Source of the DNA: Streptomyces sp. CB02400
Lineage (GTDB): Bacteria; Actinomycetota; Actinomycetes; Streptomycetales; Streptomycetaceae
Direction: 5' to 3'
Length of the DNA: 64,000 bases
NCBI RefSeq assembly: GCF_001905725.1
Contig: NZ_LIWB01000005.1
Location: 124,001 to 188,000, forward strand
The notes beneath the pieces were generated by a model. That model saw only the letters and a list, made by a program, of their open reading frames with translations, was not told the origin of the DNA and searched no databases. The translations under genes and the position numbers were made by a program. Below, piece after piece: positions 50,779-60,278 of the stretch. Within the stretch, counting starts at the first letter, position 1; the number at the start of each line of letters is the position of its first letter.

Positions 50779-52814
50779 GACGTGTGCTCCTCCCGGTCCG
50801 GGCCCGGGGTGGTGACCGGCGGGGCCCGGTGGACGGCGACGGCGGCGCGGACGGCGCTCTCCAGGGCGCCCTCGATCCAGGCGTGCTTGAGGGAGGTGTG
50901 CTCCCCTGCGAAGTGCACGGGGCCCTCGGGCCGGGAGACGTCCAGGTGGAAGCTGGTCATCTGGTGCGGGGTGTAGATGGCGGCCTCGCCGAAGGCGTAC
51001 GGGTCGCGGGCCCAGCTCTGGGTGGCGCCCCGGCCGCTGAAGAACACCTCGATGCGGCGGCCGTGCAGGGCCTGGAGGTTGCGCAGGGCGTAGACGTAGC
51101 GCTCGGCGTCGGGCATGGAGTCCCAGCGCGCGGCGTCGTCGGACCAGCAGTACGAGGCGAGGACGACGCCGCCGGTGCTGCCCTCGACCCGGTGCGACGG
51201 GTAGTACATGAACCGGTTGGGGTTGTCGGCGGCGGAGCCCCCGCCGAAGCAGTGGGTGGCGGGGCGGACGGCGGGGCCGCGCAGCGGCAGGGTGCTGTCG
51301 ATCTGCCGCATCTCCTCGGTGACGCCGTTGTCCTTGACCGCGGCGCCGAGCAGGCCGGCCTGCGGATCGGGGAGGGTGACGCGGGGCGCGGTGTCCGCCC
51401 CGGCGCTGTGCCGGTAGTACGCGTACAAACCCGGTGCGATGTTCTCCAGCTCACTGCGCCAGTCGTCCTCGGTGAACTCCCACCACCGGTGGCTGAACTC
51501 CAGCAGCACCTTGGTGGCCTGGTCGTAGTGCGTCTCGATGATCGCGCGGCGCTTCTTGTACGACATCGAGGGGACGATCTCCACGAAGCGCAGCGCGGAG
51601 AACGGGACGGTGACGATCGCCAGGTCCGCGGTCCACAGCCGCGGCGGGGCCTGGGGGTCGTCCTCGGCGACGGTCTGTACGGCCACGCCCCAGCCGTCGG
51701 GACCGACGGCGCCGGTGCCCTCGGGATCGGCGTCGCGGCTGGGGTCGTGGTACTCGAGACGGACCATGCGGTGGCCGAAGCGCACCTCGTCGCGCAGGCC
51801 CTGGTGCAGGGCGTGCGGCAGGCGCCAGCTGCCGCCGGGGATCTCCCAGTAGCGGACGGCTGGGTTGATGTCGCTGCGGCTCAGGAAGCTGTGGAAGAAG
51901 GAGAGGTGCAGCCGGGAGGACATGTTCTCCAGCGTTCCGACGGCCTCGATCGCCTCGTCGCTGAGCCCGGCGTGGTCGCGCAGGAAGCCACCCATCGAGT
52001 AGCCGTCGAAGTCGCGGATCACCCGGGCCCAGCCCTCGACCCACTCGTCGAAGGGTTTGTCGACGCGCTTTCCGTCGACGATGTCGGAGTAGTAGTCGCG
52101 CACGCTCTCCAGCGCGTCGTCGACCATCTTCACCACGGGGGCGCGGACCTCGTCGTCGGTGAGGTGGAATTCCTCGTTGATCCGTTCGGGACCGGTGGTG
52201 TAGTCGGCCCGCCGCACCTGGACCCGGTTGGCGCGGATCCAGGAGTTGCCACGCTTGTCGGGCTCGCGGAAGTCGGGGCTGTCGTCGCCGTAGGTCCAGG
52301 TCCGGCCGGTGAAGGACGTGTACGTGACCGGGGGGACGGGGACGTCGGGGCCGCTGCCGGTGGAGGGGTCCACGTCCACGTTGTAGAACTGGCGGCGGCC
52401 GAGCCCGAGTTTGTCGACGAGGGCGAGGACGAGCGGATGGAAGTCGGGCAGCCGCATGGCGCCCGCCTCGGCGTACTGGGCGGGGTCGGTGAAGGGCTGG
52501 TGGTGCTCGGTGGCGCGGAAGGTCTTGATGCGCCCGCCGACGCGGCCGGTGTTGGCCTCGAGGATCGTGACGTCGTGGCCGGCGTCCTTGAGCAGGCGGC
52601 CGGCGACGAGGCCGGTGATGCCGGCGCCGACGATCAGGATCTTCTTGCGCGGGTGGTGGGTGGGGCCGAGGTGGCCCGTGTCGATCAGGGCGTGGAGGTA
52701 GTCGAGCTTGAGGTCCTTGTCGTCCGGGCCGACGAGAAGGAGTTCGCGGGCAAGTCGGAGACAGGTCTGCCAGCGCGCACGGGTGGCCGAGTTTTCCCGT
52801 GGAATGTCGGTCAT
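50775..52814 (-). CDS. FAD-dependent L-amino-acid oxidase-like flavoenzyme
   Basis: 679 residues from ATG 52814; a longer frame from 52874 is possible, and the RBS is poor for both. The FAD fold is [20 protein letters not shown], then [20 protein letters not shown] (the GG doublet of amine oxidases). The C-terminus has [20 protein letters not shown]. The length fits actinobacterial L-amino-acid/L-glutamate oxidases, which release H2O2, ammonia and a 2-oxo acid. No secretion signal is seen. It is first in the oxidase-decarboxylase-AidA operon. Confidence 0.92.
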   Translation of the reverse strand: MTDIPRENSATRARWQTCLRLARELLLVGPDDKDLKLDYLHALIDTGHLGPTHHPRKKILIVGAGITGLVAGRLLKDAGHDVTILEANTGRVGGRIKTFRATEHHQPFTDPAQYAEAGAMRLPDFHPLVLALVDKLGLGRRQFYNVDVDPSTGSGPDVPVPPVTYTSFTGRTWTYGDDSPDFREPDKRGNSWIRANRVQVRRADYTTGPERINEEFHLTDDEVRAPVVKMVDDALESVRDYYSDIVDGKRVDKPFDEWVEGWARVIRDFDGYSMGGFLRDHAGLSDEAIEAVGTLENMSSRLHLSFFHSFLSRSDINPAVRYWEIPGGSWRLPHALHQGLRDEVRFGHRMVRLEYHDPSRDADPEGTGAVGPDGWGVAVQTVAEDDPQAPPRLWTADLAIVTVPFSALRFVEIVPSMSYKKRRAIIETHYDQATKVLLEFSHRWWEFTEDDWRSELENIAPGLYAYYRHSAGADTAPRVTLPDPQAGLLGAAVKDNGVTEEMRQIDSTLPLRGPAVRPATHCFGGGSAADNPNRFMYYPSHRVEGSTGGVVLASYCWSDDAARWDSMPDAERYVYALRNLQALHGRRIEVFFSGRGATQSWARDPYAFGEAAIYTPHQMTSFHLDVSRPEGPVHFAGEHTSLKHAWIEGALESAVRAAVAVHRAPPVTTPGPDREEHTS

Positions 52815-53769
52815 AGCTTGCGATCGTAGAGATGGAGAAACGGTTTCCCGTTTTCCCCGGAAGGCAAAGTCCAAAAAACATCGATCGCACCGCTTGACGT
52901 GAATTCGGCTTGCTCGGATTATTCTTGCCGGACGACAGATTCACCAGGGACGGATGGGGAGCAAGGAACGAAGCCGAATCGATAATTCGCTTATGGAATG
53001 CGGAAATCCTGGTGTCTCGATGACGGTGGTCCCGCCGGCCGGCCGGGGGCGGAAAGGGCACGGCGACGGCGGTTTTCCGCCGAGCCGTCGCCGCCGCGGC
53101 CTCGCTCGACGTCGTCGGCGCCCCGACTGCCGTGGGTGCCGACGCGGGAGGCGGCGGCGCGATGCGGAGGGCATCTTCCCGCTTCCGCACGCCGGGTGAC
53201 GGGCCGTCACCGGTACGAGGCGGGGGGCGGCGCCGGCGCAAGCCCCGCGCGCCGCACGCCGGTCGCGGGTACGGCCACGCCCGGACGTGGTTCACCGGAA
53301 GGGCCGCGCCGTTCCGGAGGCGTCCCGGTCCGAATTCGTATGAATGCGATGCGCGGCGCGCGAGCCCGCCCCTCCTCAGCCGTTCCGGAGACGAACCCCG
53401 GGATCACGGACCTGGATTCCCATCCCGTCGATGTGTGCGCGGGCTTCGGGGAGGGAAATCGCCTCGAGCGACGGCGCACTCCTCATCACCGAATTCCGCG
53501 ACAACGCGCGGCCGGTTCCCCGTGTTTCCCCGGAGGGCCTGAGAGCGGCCGCCTCGGCCCGGTTCGCCGTGCCCGATCGCAAAGACACGACGACCTCGCG
53601 CCGGTGTGCGTCTCTCCGGTGCGCGTCGGAGCGGCCTCGGGGCGCGTTCGTCCCCGGCGGGAACGCCGGGCGCTCTCCGCAGGAGTCCCGGCGGGCGTCC
53701 GGAGCCCCGGCGGGCGTCCGGAGCCGCCGCCCGCGCCCCCGGGACCCCGGCCGGGCTAGGATCCGGAGC
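52815..53769. other. Gene-free stretch upstream of the oxidase operon
   Basis: About 950 bases with no convincing gene. The 52850-52990 part is AT-rich for this genome and should contain the oxidase promoter (minus strand). The remainder is GC-rich with only low-quality open frames. Confidence 0.55.
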
Positions 53770-54714
53770 ATGGCCCTGACCGTGAAGGACGTGGACCGGT
53801 TCGAGGCTTCCAGGCCCCGTCTGGAGGCCATCGGCTACCGCCTCCTCGGCTCCGCGAGCGAGGCCGAGGACGCCGTGCAGGAGACGTTCCTGCGCTGGCA
53901 GGCCGCCGACACCGGCCGCATCGAGGTCCCCGAGGCCTGGCTGACGAAGGTGCTCACCAACCTGTGCCTCAACCAGCTCACCTCGGCCCGCGCCCGGCGC
54001 GAGACCTACGTGGGCGAGTGGCTCCCCGAGCCGCTGCTCGCCGGCGACCGGATGCTCGGCCCCGCCGACACCGCCGAACAGCGCGAGTCGGTCTCGTACG
54101 CCGTCCTCGTCCTGCTGGAACGCCTCTCCCCCAACGAGCGGGCGGTGTACGTGCTGCGGGAGGCCTTCGACTACCCGCACCGGGAGATCGCCGGGATCCT
54201 CGACCTCACCGAGGCCGCCAGCCAGCAGATCTTCCACCGGGCCAGGAAGCACGTCGCGGACGGCAAGGCCCGTACCGAGATCGACGAGGCCGCCGCCCGG
54301 CGGGTCGTCGACGAGTTCCTCGCCGCCGCCACCAGCGGCCGGACCGAGCCGCTCGTACGGCTGCTCACCCAGGACGCCGTCGCGGTCGGCGACGGCGGCG
54401 GGAAGGTCCCGGCCCGAGCCAAGGCGTTCGAGGGCGCGCTCGCGGTCGCGACGTTCATGCGGGGCCTGTTCAAGCCGGGCAAGGCCAAGCGCGACATCGT
54501 GGGCGGCTCGCCCGGCGTCTACGCCACGACCGCCAACGGCGACCCCGCCCTGGTGGCGGTCCTCGACGGACGGATCGTCGGCATCATGTGCTTCGCGGTC
54601 ACCCCCGAGGGCATCACCGCGATCCGCAACCAGGTGAACCCCGACAAGCTGGAACGCGCGACCCGGCTCTGGGCGGGCACCGACCACGGAGAACCCCTGC
54701 TCACCGCCTTCTGA
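53770..54714 (+). CDS. ECF41-type RNA polymerase sigma factor (SigJ-like)
   Basis: 314 residues from ATG 53770. Sigma-2 (RPRLEAIGYRLLGSASEAED, AVQETFLRWQAAD) and sigma-4 (LLERLSPNERAVYVLREAFD, EIAGILDLTEAASQQIFHRA) are clear. The extra C-terminal SnoaL-like domain of about 115 residues is a built-in regulator that replaces an anti-sigma in ECF41. No anti-sigma gene is nearby. ECF41 genes are commonly beside an oxidoreductase they control, and the next gene is an FAD oxidoreductase. Confidence 0.95.
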   Translation: MALTVKDVDRFEASRPRLEAIGYRLLGSASEAEDAVQETFLRWQAADTGRIEVPEAWLTKVLTNLCLNQLTSARARRETYVGEWLPEPLLAGDRMLGPADTAEQRESVSYAVLVLLERLSPNERAVYVLREAFDYPHREIAGILDLTEAASQQIFHRARKHVADGKARTEIDEAAARRVVDEFLAAATSGRTEPLVRLLTQDAVAVGDGGGKVPARAKAFEGALAVATFMRGLFKPGKAKRDIVGGSPGVYATTANGDPALVAVLDGRIVGIMCFAVTPEGITAIRNQVNPDKLERATRLWAGTDHGEPLLTAF

Positions 54715-54720
54715 GCATCA

Positions 54721-54736
54721 TGTGACGCACGTCACT
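54721..54736. promoter_or_regulatory. CRP-like palindrome upstream of the oxidoreductase gene
   Basis: TGTGACGCACGTCACT fits TGTGA-N6-TCACA in all but the last base, and contains GTGACG-CA-CGTCAC. A second palindrome, TCCTGTCAGGA, is at 54743-54753. Both lie in the 100-base gap between the ECF41 and oxidoreductase genes. Confidence 0.6.
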
Positions 54737-54814
54737 TCCCGCTCCTGTCAGGAAACGGCGGGCCGCCCGGTTCAAGGGGCGACCCGCCGAAGAGCCGACG
54801 ACAGGAGCAGGGAA

Positions 54815-56014
54815 ATGCAGCACCGCATCATCGTCCTCGGAGCCGGATACGCCGGAGCCGTCGCCGCCGGGCGCCTGGCCAAGCGGCTGCGCCGCGAAGA
54901 CGTCGCGATCACCCTCGTCAACGCCGAGCCCGACTTCGTCGAACGCGTCCGCATGCACCAGCTCGCGGTGGGCCAGGAGCTCAGGCCCCGCCCCCTCGGC
55001 GAGATGTTCGCGGGCACCGGCGTGGAACCGGTGGTCGCGAAGGTGACGGGCGTGGACGCCGACCGCAGGACGGTCACCGTCACCGACGACACCGGGGGAA
55101 GCGAGCGACTGACGTACGACACCCTCGTGTACGCCCTCGGCAGCGGCTGGGACACCCGAGGCGTCCCCGGCGCCGCCGAACACGCCCACGAGATCGCGAG
55201 CCGCCCCGGCGCCCTCCGGCTGCGCGAGCGCCTGGCCGGCCTGGACGCGGGGCGGTCCGTGGTCGTGGTCGGCGGCGGACTCACCGGCCTGGAGGCCGCG
55301 ACCGAGATCGCCGAGTCCCGCCCGGACCTCGACGTCTCCCTCGCCGCCCGCGGCGAACTCGGCGACTGGCTCTCCGCCAAGGGCCGCCGGCACCTGCGCA
55401 AGGTCGTCGACGGGCTCGGCATCACGGTGCACGAACAGACGTCCGTCACCGCCGTCGGGGCCGACCACGTCACCACCGCCGACGGCCGCTCCCTCCCGGC
55501 CGCGGTCACCCTGTGGACCACCGGCTTCGCCGTCCACCCGCTCGCCGGGGCCACCACCCTGGAGACCACCGGCACCGGCCGGATCGTGGTCGACGGCACC
55601 ATGCGCTCCCTCTCGCACCCGGAGGTGTACGCCATCGGCGACGCGGCACTGGTGCAGGGGCCCGGCGACAAGCCGCTGCGGATGTCGTGCGCCTCGGGTG
55701 TCCCCACCGCCTGGCAGGCCGCCGACACCATCGCGGCCCGCCTGACCGGCGGCAAGCTCCCGAACACGCCGATGCGCTACTTCAACCAGTGCATCTCGCT
55801 GGGCCGCAAGGAGGGCCTGATCCAGTACGTCACCGCCGACGACCGCTCCGTCGACGTGGCCCTGACCGGACGCCTCGCCGCCCTCTACAAGGAACTGGTC
55901 TGCAAGGGCGCGGCCTGGGGCGTGGCCAACCCGACCCTCGGCGTTCCGAGCCGCCGCCGCGCCCTGGTCCACGAGCCGGCCGCCCCGGTCACCCCGCTCA
56001 GGCCGGCGGCCTGA
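54815..56014 (+). CDS. NDH-2-like FAD/NAD(P) oxidoreductase
   Basis: 399 residues from ATG 54815 with an AGGAGCAGG RBS. FAD motif IIVLGAGYAGAVAAGRLAKR; second dinucleotide site SVVVVGGGLTGLEAATEIAE; C-terminal SLSHPEVYAIGDAALVQGPG. Resembles type II NADH dehydrogenases (about 400 residues), though the membrane-anchoring tail is not evident. It probably transfers electrons from NAD(P)H to quinone or another acceptor and may be the ECF41 target. Confidence 0.92.
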   Translation: MQHRIIVLGAGYAGAVAAGRLAKRLRREDVAITLVNAEPDFVERVRMHQLAVGQELRPRPLGEMFAGTGVEPVVAKVTGVDADRRTVTVTDDTGGSERLTYDTLVYALGSGWDTRGVPGAAEHAHEIASRPGALRLRERLAGLDAGRSVVVVGGGLTGLEAATEIAESRPDLDVSLAARGELGDWLSAKGRRHLRKVVDGLGITVHEQTSVTAVGADHVTTADGRSLPAAVTLWTTGFAVHPLAGATTLETTGTGRIVVDGTMRSLSHPEVYAIGDAALVQGPGDKPLRMSCASGVPTAWQAADTIAARLTGGKLPNTPMRYFNQCISLGRKEGLIQYVTADDRSVDVALTGRLAALYKELVCKGAAWGVANPTLGVPSRRRALVHEPAAPVTPLRPAA

Positions 56015-56441
56015 ACACGGCGGGGCGGTACGTGAGGGAGCGTCCGGTGTTGTGTCGTGGCGCGGACACAGCACCGGACGCGCCGCGTTCCCGCTCCTGC
56101 CTGACCGGGGCGGGCTCCGCGCTCTTCGGAGCCGCCGTGGGCGGTCGGCCGGCGTCCGGCGCCGCGCGTGGCGACGGCGGCGCTCCGGGTCCTCCTGCCG
56201 GCGCTGCCGGTGGTCGCCGTGACGGTCTGGCCGGCATGGTGGTTCTTCGCGACGCGGGGGACGCCGGCCGGCCGCCCCGGTGACTCGGGCCTCTGCCCGG
56301 CGAGCGACGTCCCGCCCCGGTGGTCCGCCCGGCTCCCCGCCTGACGCGACGGGCTCTTCGCGCTTCCCCGGCCGCGCGGCGTGAGGTCGCGGCGCGTGGG
56401 GATGCGTGCTGTCCTGGAGACAGCGGCAGGAGTACACACCG
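56015..56441. other. Gene-free stretch
   Basis: 427 bases between the oxidoreductase and DUF2182 genes. No reading frame with a credible start and RBS was found; no clear hairpin terminator was seen. Confidence 0.45.
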
Positions 56442-57278
56442 ATGCGCCACAGCCGGACTTCCCCCCTCACTCCCGCCCGGCCGGCCGCGCCGACCGGGGC
56501 GGGCGGGGGCCTGCTGCCGGTCCGGGAGTTCGCGGTCGCCTGGTTCCTGGTCGTCCTGATCGCGGTGCCCGCCTGGGTTCTCACCATCGGGCAGGCCCGG
56601 GACATGGGCGTCGGGCCCGGCACGATGGGGATGGCGCTGCCGCTGTTCCTGCTGCTGTGGGTGACGATGACGGCGGCCATGATGCTGCCGTCCATGGCAC
56701 CGGTGGCCCTCACCTGGGTGCGGGGGATCGGCCGGCGGTCCTCCGGCCGGGCGCGGGCCGCGCGCACCGCCGAGTTCTTGGGCGGGTATCTGCTCGTGTG
56801 GACCGCCTTCGGGGTCCTCGCCTACGCGGCCCTGGCCCTCACCGGCGACCTGGTGGACGACCGTCCGACCGCGGGACGCTGGATCGGCGCGGTGGCCTTC
56901 CTGCTCGCGGGCCTGTACCAGCTCGGCCCCCTCAAGAACGTCTGTCTGCGGCACTGCCGCGACCCCATGGGCCAGCTCGTGCGGTACGCCGCGTTCCGCC
57001 GGCCGGCCCGCGACCTGCGGGTGGGCGTCCACCACGGCGCCTACTGCGTCGGCTGCTGTGCGGGACTGATGGCCGTCCTGGTCCCGCTCGGCGTGATGAA
57101 CGTGGCGGCGATGGCGGGACTGGCCGTGGTGATCTTCGTGGAGAAGCTGTGGTCCCGCGGTCCGCTGCTCGCCCGGGTCGTGGGCGTGGCGTTCCTCGTC
57201 CTGGCCGTGCTCGCCCCGTTCCAGGACTGGCTGCTGCCCGGCCTGGCGGGAACGATGTCCCCGATGCCCGGCATGTGA
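56442..57278 (+). CDS. DUF2182 metal-binding integral membrane protein
   Basis: 278 residues from ATG 56442 (GGCAGGAG upstream). About six membrane helices. A conserved Met-rich segment is TMGMALPLFLLLWVTMTAAM and MLPSMAPVAL, with cysteines in KNVCLRHCRDPMGQL and YCVGCCAGLM. The Met/Cys pattern suggests copper handling. The last residues (MSPMPGM) add more Met. The gene is convergent with the DUF1326 gene (18 bases between stops), and these two families often occur together. Confidence 0.88.
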   Translation: MRHSRTSPLTPARPAAPTGAGGGLLPVREFAVAWFLVVLIAVPAWVLTIGQARDMGVGPGTMGMALPLFLLLWVTMTAAMMLPSMAPVALTWVRGIGRRSSGRARAARTAEFLGGYLLVWTAFGVLAYAALALTGDLVDDRPTAGRWIGAVAFLLAGLYQLGPLKNVCLRHCRDPMGQLVRYAAFRRPARDLRVGVHHGAYCVGCCAGLMAVLVPLGVMNVAAMAGLAVVIFVEKLWSRGPLLARVVGVAFLVLAVLAPFQDWLLPGLAGTMSPMPGM

Positions 57279-57296
57279 GTGAGCCGCCCCGGTCCT

Positions 57297-57953
57297 TTAC
57301 TCCGGCCCGCTCCAGTCGAACCGGAAGTGCTTGCTCGACTTCCCCGAGCGTTCCCAGGAGAAGCCGAAGGCGTCGGCGCGGTCGGTGGTGGCCCGGCCCC
57401 AGGTGGCCACCTGGCCCGGCCCGACCTCGGAGCCCGGCGCGTTGTGCACCTGGACCCGTGCGCCGTCCGGCGTCGTCGGGCCGGTGAGCGCCTCGGCCGT
57501 GGCCGTGACCCGGCCGGGGATCTCCGCCCGCCACGTCGCGAGGTCCTCGTCGATCTCCACGTGGACGGGAGCGACGTCCGTGCCGCGCATCTCGGGGTGG
57601 AACATCTCCCCGAACTGCGCGGGCCATCCGCCCGCCTCACCGCCGAAGACGGCCCCGAGCGCGGCGCGCTGCCGCTCGTCGGCCCGTTCGTCGAGGAAGA
57701 CCGCGGCGTACGGGTCGGTGTGCGTGCCGGCCCAGGGGTTGCCGGTGAAGGAGCCGAGCATCAGGACGTTGAGACCGTCGAGCCGCACGTCGCCGAAGCT
57801 GCCTTCCCGGATGTGCCAGACCAGTACGCCTTCGCAGTCGCCGTAGGTCGGGGGCTGGGCGAACGTACAGGGACACGGTATGGCGCACTTGCACACGTCG
57901 AACCAGTCGCCGGCCAGGTGCCAGCGCGTACCGGTGGTGACCTGCTCTGTCAT
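57297..57953 (-). CDS. DUF1326 protein
   Basis: 218 residues from ATG 57953 with a GGAGGGAAG RBS, replacing a longer frame. A cysteine cluster near the N-terminus (WFDVCKCAIPCPCTF) followed by YGDCEGVLVWHI is the family hallmark and suggests metal ligation. No signal peptide. Function is unknown; convergent pairing with DUF2182 suggests a shared metal-related task. It overlaps nothing. Confidence 0.88.
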   Translation of the reverse strand: MTEQVTTGTRWHLAGDWFDVCKCAIPCPCTFAQPPTYGDCEGVLVWHIREGSFGDVRLDGLNVLMLGSFTGNPWAGTHTDPYAAVFLDERADERQRAALGAVFGGEAGGWPAQFGEMFHPEMRGTDVAPVHVEIDEDLATWRAEIPGRVTATAEALTGPTTPDGARVQVHNAPGSEVGPGQVATWGRATTDRADAFGFSWERSGKSSKHFRFDWSGPE

Positions 57954-58195
57954 CTCGCTTCCCTCCTGCCGGGCCCCAGGGGGCCCACTCGGAGCGGCGA
58001 GACCGCGTGTCCCGGGCCCGCGCCCGGGATGACGAGGCGGCCTCTCCTTTCCAGCTTGCACCTCACCACCGGGCAGGGGAACCCCATCCATGACGCCCCC
58101 GCCCCGCCGGACGGCGTCGCGGCCGGCCCGGCCCTTCGCGCCGGAGCACCGTGCTCGCGAGGTACTCCCGCCGACGAGGCGGCGGTACGACGACG

Positions 58196-58227
58196 AGGGC
58201 CCTGCCGGCGCGTGCCGGCAGGGCCCT
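58196..58227 (-). terminator. Hairpin downstream of the helicase gene
   Basis: Perfect 14-bp stem AGGGCCCTGCCGGC / GCCGGCAGGGCCCT, four-base loop, in the 369-base gene-free gap between the DUF1326 and helicase genes. It lies about 95 bases past the helicase stop. Confidence 0.8.
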
Positions 58228-58322
58228 GGTGTCTCTGTTGTCGCGGTTTTCCGCCTGTCCTCCTGTTGTCCTCCCGCGACGGCGGAGAACGGAACGACAG
58301 GGGGTTCGCGGTCCCGGCGGCT

Positions 58323-59831
58323 CTAGGCGGCCGGGCCGGAGTCGGGGCGTCGCGGTGTCCTGCGGCGGCCCTCTTCGCCGGCGGGGCGGCCCTGGCCGGC
58401 GCGGCCCCGGCGGCCTCGGCGGCTGCGGGAGGGGGAGGACGTGGCGCGGGGGCGTTCCACGGGCGGCGCGGCGATGACGACCGGGACACCGGAAGGGGCC
58501 TGGGCGCCTGTGATGCGGCTCAGCTCCGCCTCGCCCGAACGTACCTGGGTGATCAGGGGGGTGATGCCCGCCGAGGCCATCAGCCGGCTCATGTCGCGGC
58601 GCTGACCGGGCGTCACCAGGGTGACGACGCTGCCGGACTCCCCGGCGCGGGCCGTACGGCCGCCGCGGTGCAGGTAGTCCTTGTGGTCACTGGGCGGATC
58701 CACGTTGACGACCAGGTCGAGGTTGTCGACGTGGATTCCGCGCGCGGCGACGTTGGTCGCCACCAGCACCGTCACGTCCCCGCTCTTGAACTGGGCCAGG
58801 GTCCGCGTGCGCTGCGGCTGGGACTTGCCGCCGTGCAGGGCCGCGGCGCGGACACCGCTGCTCAGGAGGTGCTTGGTCAGCCGGTTCACCGCGTGCTTGG
58901 TGTCGAGGAACATGATCACTCGGCCGTCCCGCGCCGCGATCTCGGTGGTCGTCCGGTGTTTGTCCTCGTCGTGCACGTGGAGTATGTGGTGCTCCATCGT
59001 GGTGACGGCGCCCGCCGACGGGTCGACGGAGTGGACCACCGGGTCGGTCAGATAGCGGCGGACCAGGCGGTCGACGTTGCGGTCCAGGGTGGCCGAGAAG
59101 AGCATCCGCTGTCCGTCGGGGCGCACCTGGTCGAGCAGGGCGGTGACCTGGGGCATGAAGCCCATGTCGGTCATCTGGTCGGCCTCGTCGAGGACCGTGA
59201 TGCCGACGTCGTCCAGCACGCAGTCGCCCCGGTCGATCAGGTCCTTGAGCCGTCCGGGCGTCGCGACGACCACCTCGGCCCCGGCGCGCAGCGCACCGGC
59301 CTGCCGGCCGATGGACATCCCGCCGACGACGCTGACCGGCCGCAGGCCCACGGAGCGGGCGTACGGGGTGAGCGCGTCGGTGACCTGCTGGGCGAGCTCG
59401 CGGGTGGGGACGAGGACGAGGGCGAGCGGCCGTCGCGGCTCGGCCCGCCGTCCCGCCGTACGGGCCAGTACGGCGAGGCCGAAGGCGAGGGTCTTGCCCG
59501 AGCCCGTACGGCCCCGGCCGAGTACGTCACGACCGGCCAGGGAGTTCGGCAGCGTCGCCGCCTGGATCGGGAACGGCGCGGTCACGCCTTCGCGGCCGAG
59601 CGTGGCCAGCAGCCGCGCGGGCATGTCGAGATCGGCGAACGACTCGACGGCGGGCAGTGCGGGCGTGATCGTCTCCGGCGGCGCGAACTCGCCCTGTACG
59701 ACCCGTCCGGCCTGCCGGTCTCCGTGACCCTTGGAACGGCGCGGGCCGCCGGAGCGGGGGGAGCCCGAGCGGGGGGAGCCGGGGCCTCCCCCGGAACGGT
59801 CATGGGTGCGGGACGTGCGGGCACGCTTCAT
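58323..59831 (-). CDS. DEAD-box RNA helicase
   Basis: 502 residues from ATG 59831 (AAGGAAGG upstream). The basic N-tail (SGGPRRSKGHGD) is low complexity. Q-motif FADLDMPARLLATLGREGVT; motif I GRGRTGSGKT; motif II VLDEADQM; motif III FSATL; motif VI YLHRGGRTARAG. The C-tail is RGG/Arg-rich (SRRGRRGRAGQGRPAG). It probably unwinds structured RNA at low temperature; the neighbouring gene is a cold-shock protein. Confidence 0.95.
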   Translation of the reverse strand: MKRARTSRTHDRSGGGPGSPRSGSPRSGGPRRSKGHGDRQAGRVVQGEFAPPETITPALPAVESFADLDMPARLLATLGREGVTAPFPIQAATLPNSLAGRDVLGRGRTGSGKTLAFGLAVLARTAGRRAEPRRPLALVLVPTRELAQQVTDALTPYARSVGLRPVSVVGGMSIGRQAGALRAGAEVVVATPGRLKDLIDRGDCVLDDVGITVLDEADQMTDMGFMPQVTALLDQVRPDGQRMLFSATLDRNVDRLVRRYLTDPVVHSVDPSAGAVTTMEHHILHVHDEDKHRTTTEIAARDGRVIMFLDTKHAVNRLTKHLLSSGVRAAALHGGKSQPQRTRTLAQFKSGDVTVLVATNVAARGIHVDNLDLVVNVDPPSDHKDYLHRGGRTARAGESGSVVTLVTPGQRRDMSRLMASAGITPLITQVRSGEAELSRITGAQAPSGVPVVIAAPPVERPRATSSPSRSRRGRRGRAGQGRPAGEEGRRRTPRRPDSGPAA

Positions 59832-60017
59832 GCGGAACCTTCCTTGATGGGGCGCGTACCAAGGAATTCCCGCAGCACATGGGCGGCGCAGAGAATCTCG
59901 AGACGAGCCGAAGTCGATGGGGCCGAGCCGGGCCGGTGGAGAGGCCGACGGAGGATACGTCACCGGCCGGTGAGGTGGTGGAGCCGCCCCGTCACGTGCC
60001 CGGAAACGCAGCGAGCC

Positions 60018-60046
60018 GGGGCCCGCACCCCAGAGGTGCGGGCCCC
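60018..60046 (-). terminator. Hairpin after the cold-shock gene
   Basis: Perfect 12-bp stem GGGGCCCGCACC / GGTGCGGGCCCC, five-base loop, 29 bases past the cold-shock protein stop. Confidence 0.85.
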
Positions 60047-60074
60047 AGCTGCGAAGTACGCGTCGGCGCCGGTG

Positions 60075-60278
60075 TCAGGCGGGAACGATGTTCTCGGCCG
60101 TCGGGCCCTTCTGGCCCTGCGCGATGTCGAACGACACCTTCTGGCCCTCGTGCAGCTCCCGGAAGCCCTGGGCGGCGATGTTCGAGTAGTGGGCGAAGAC
60201 GTCGGGGCCGCCGCCGTCCTGCTCGATGAAACCGAAGCCCTTTTCCGGGTTGAACCACTTCACAGTACCGGTAGCCAT
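60075..60278 (-). CDS. CspA-family cold-shock protein
   Basis: 67 residues. RNP1 [11 protein letters not shown] and RNP2 DVFAHYSNI are intact, with [17 protein letters not shown] at the start, typical of Streptomyces CspA-type chaperones of RNA. A leader of more than 100 bases precedes it on the minus strand, including an AT-richer stretch and TAGTGT at about 60395, and may act as a thermosensing leader. A strong terminator follows. Confidence 0.97.
   Translation of the reverse strand: MATGTVKWFNPEKGFGFIEQDGGGPDVFAHYSNIAAQGFRELHEGQKVSFDIAQGQKGPTAENIVPA

Noticed and set aside
53344..53769. N-terminal extension of the ECF41 sigma factor and other ORFs in the spacer
   Set aside because: Low-complexity Arg/Pro translation with no RBS; the conserved sigma-2 start is at 53770.
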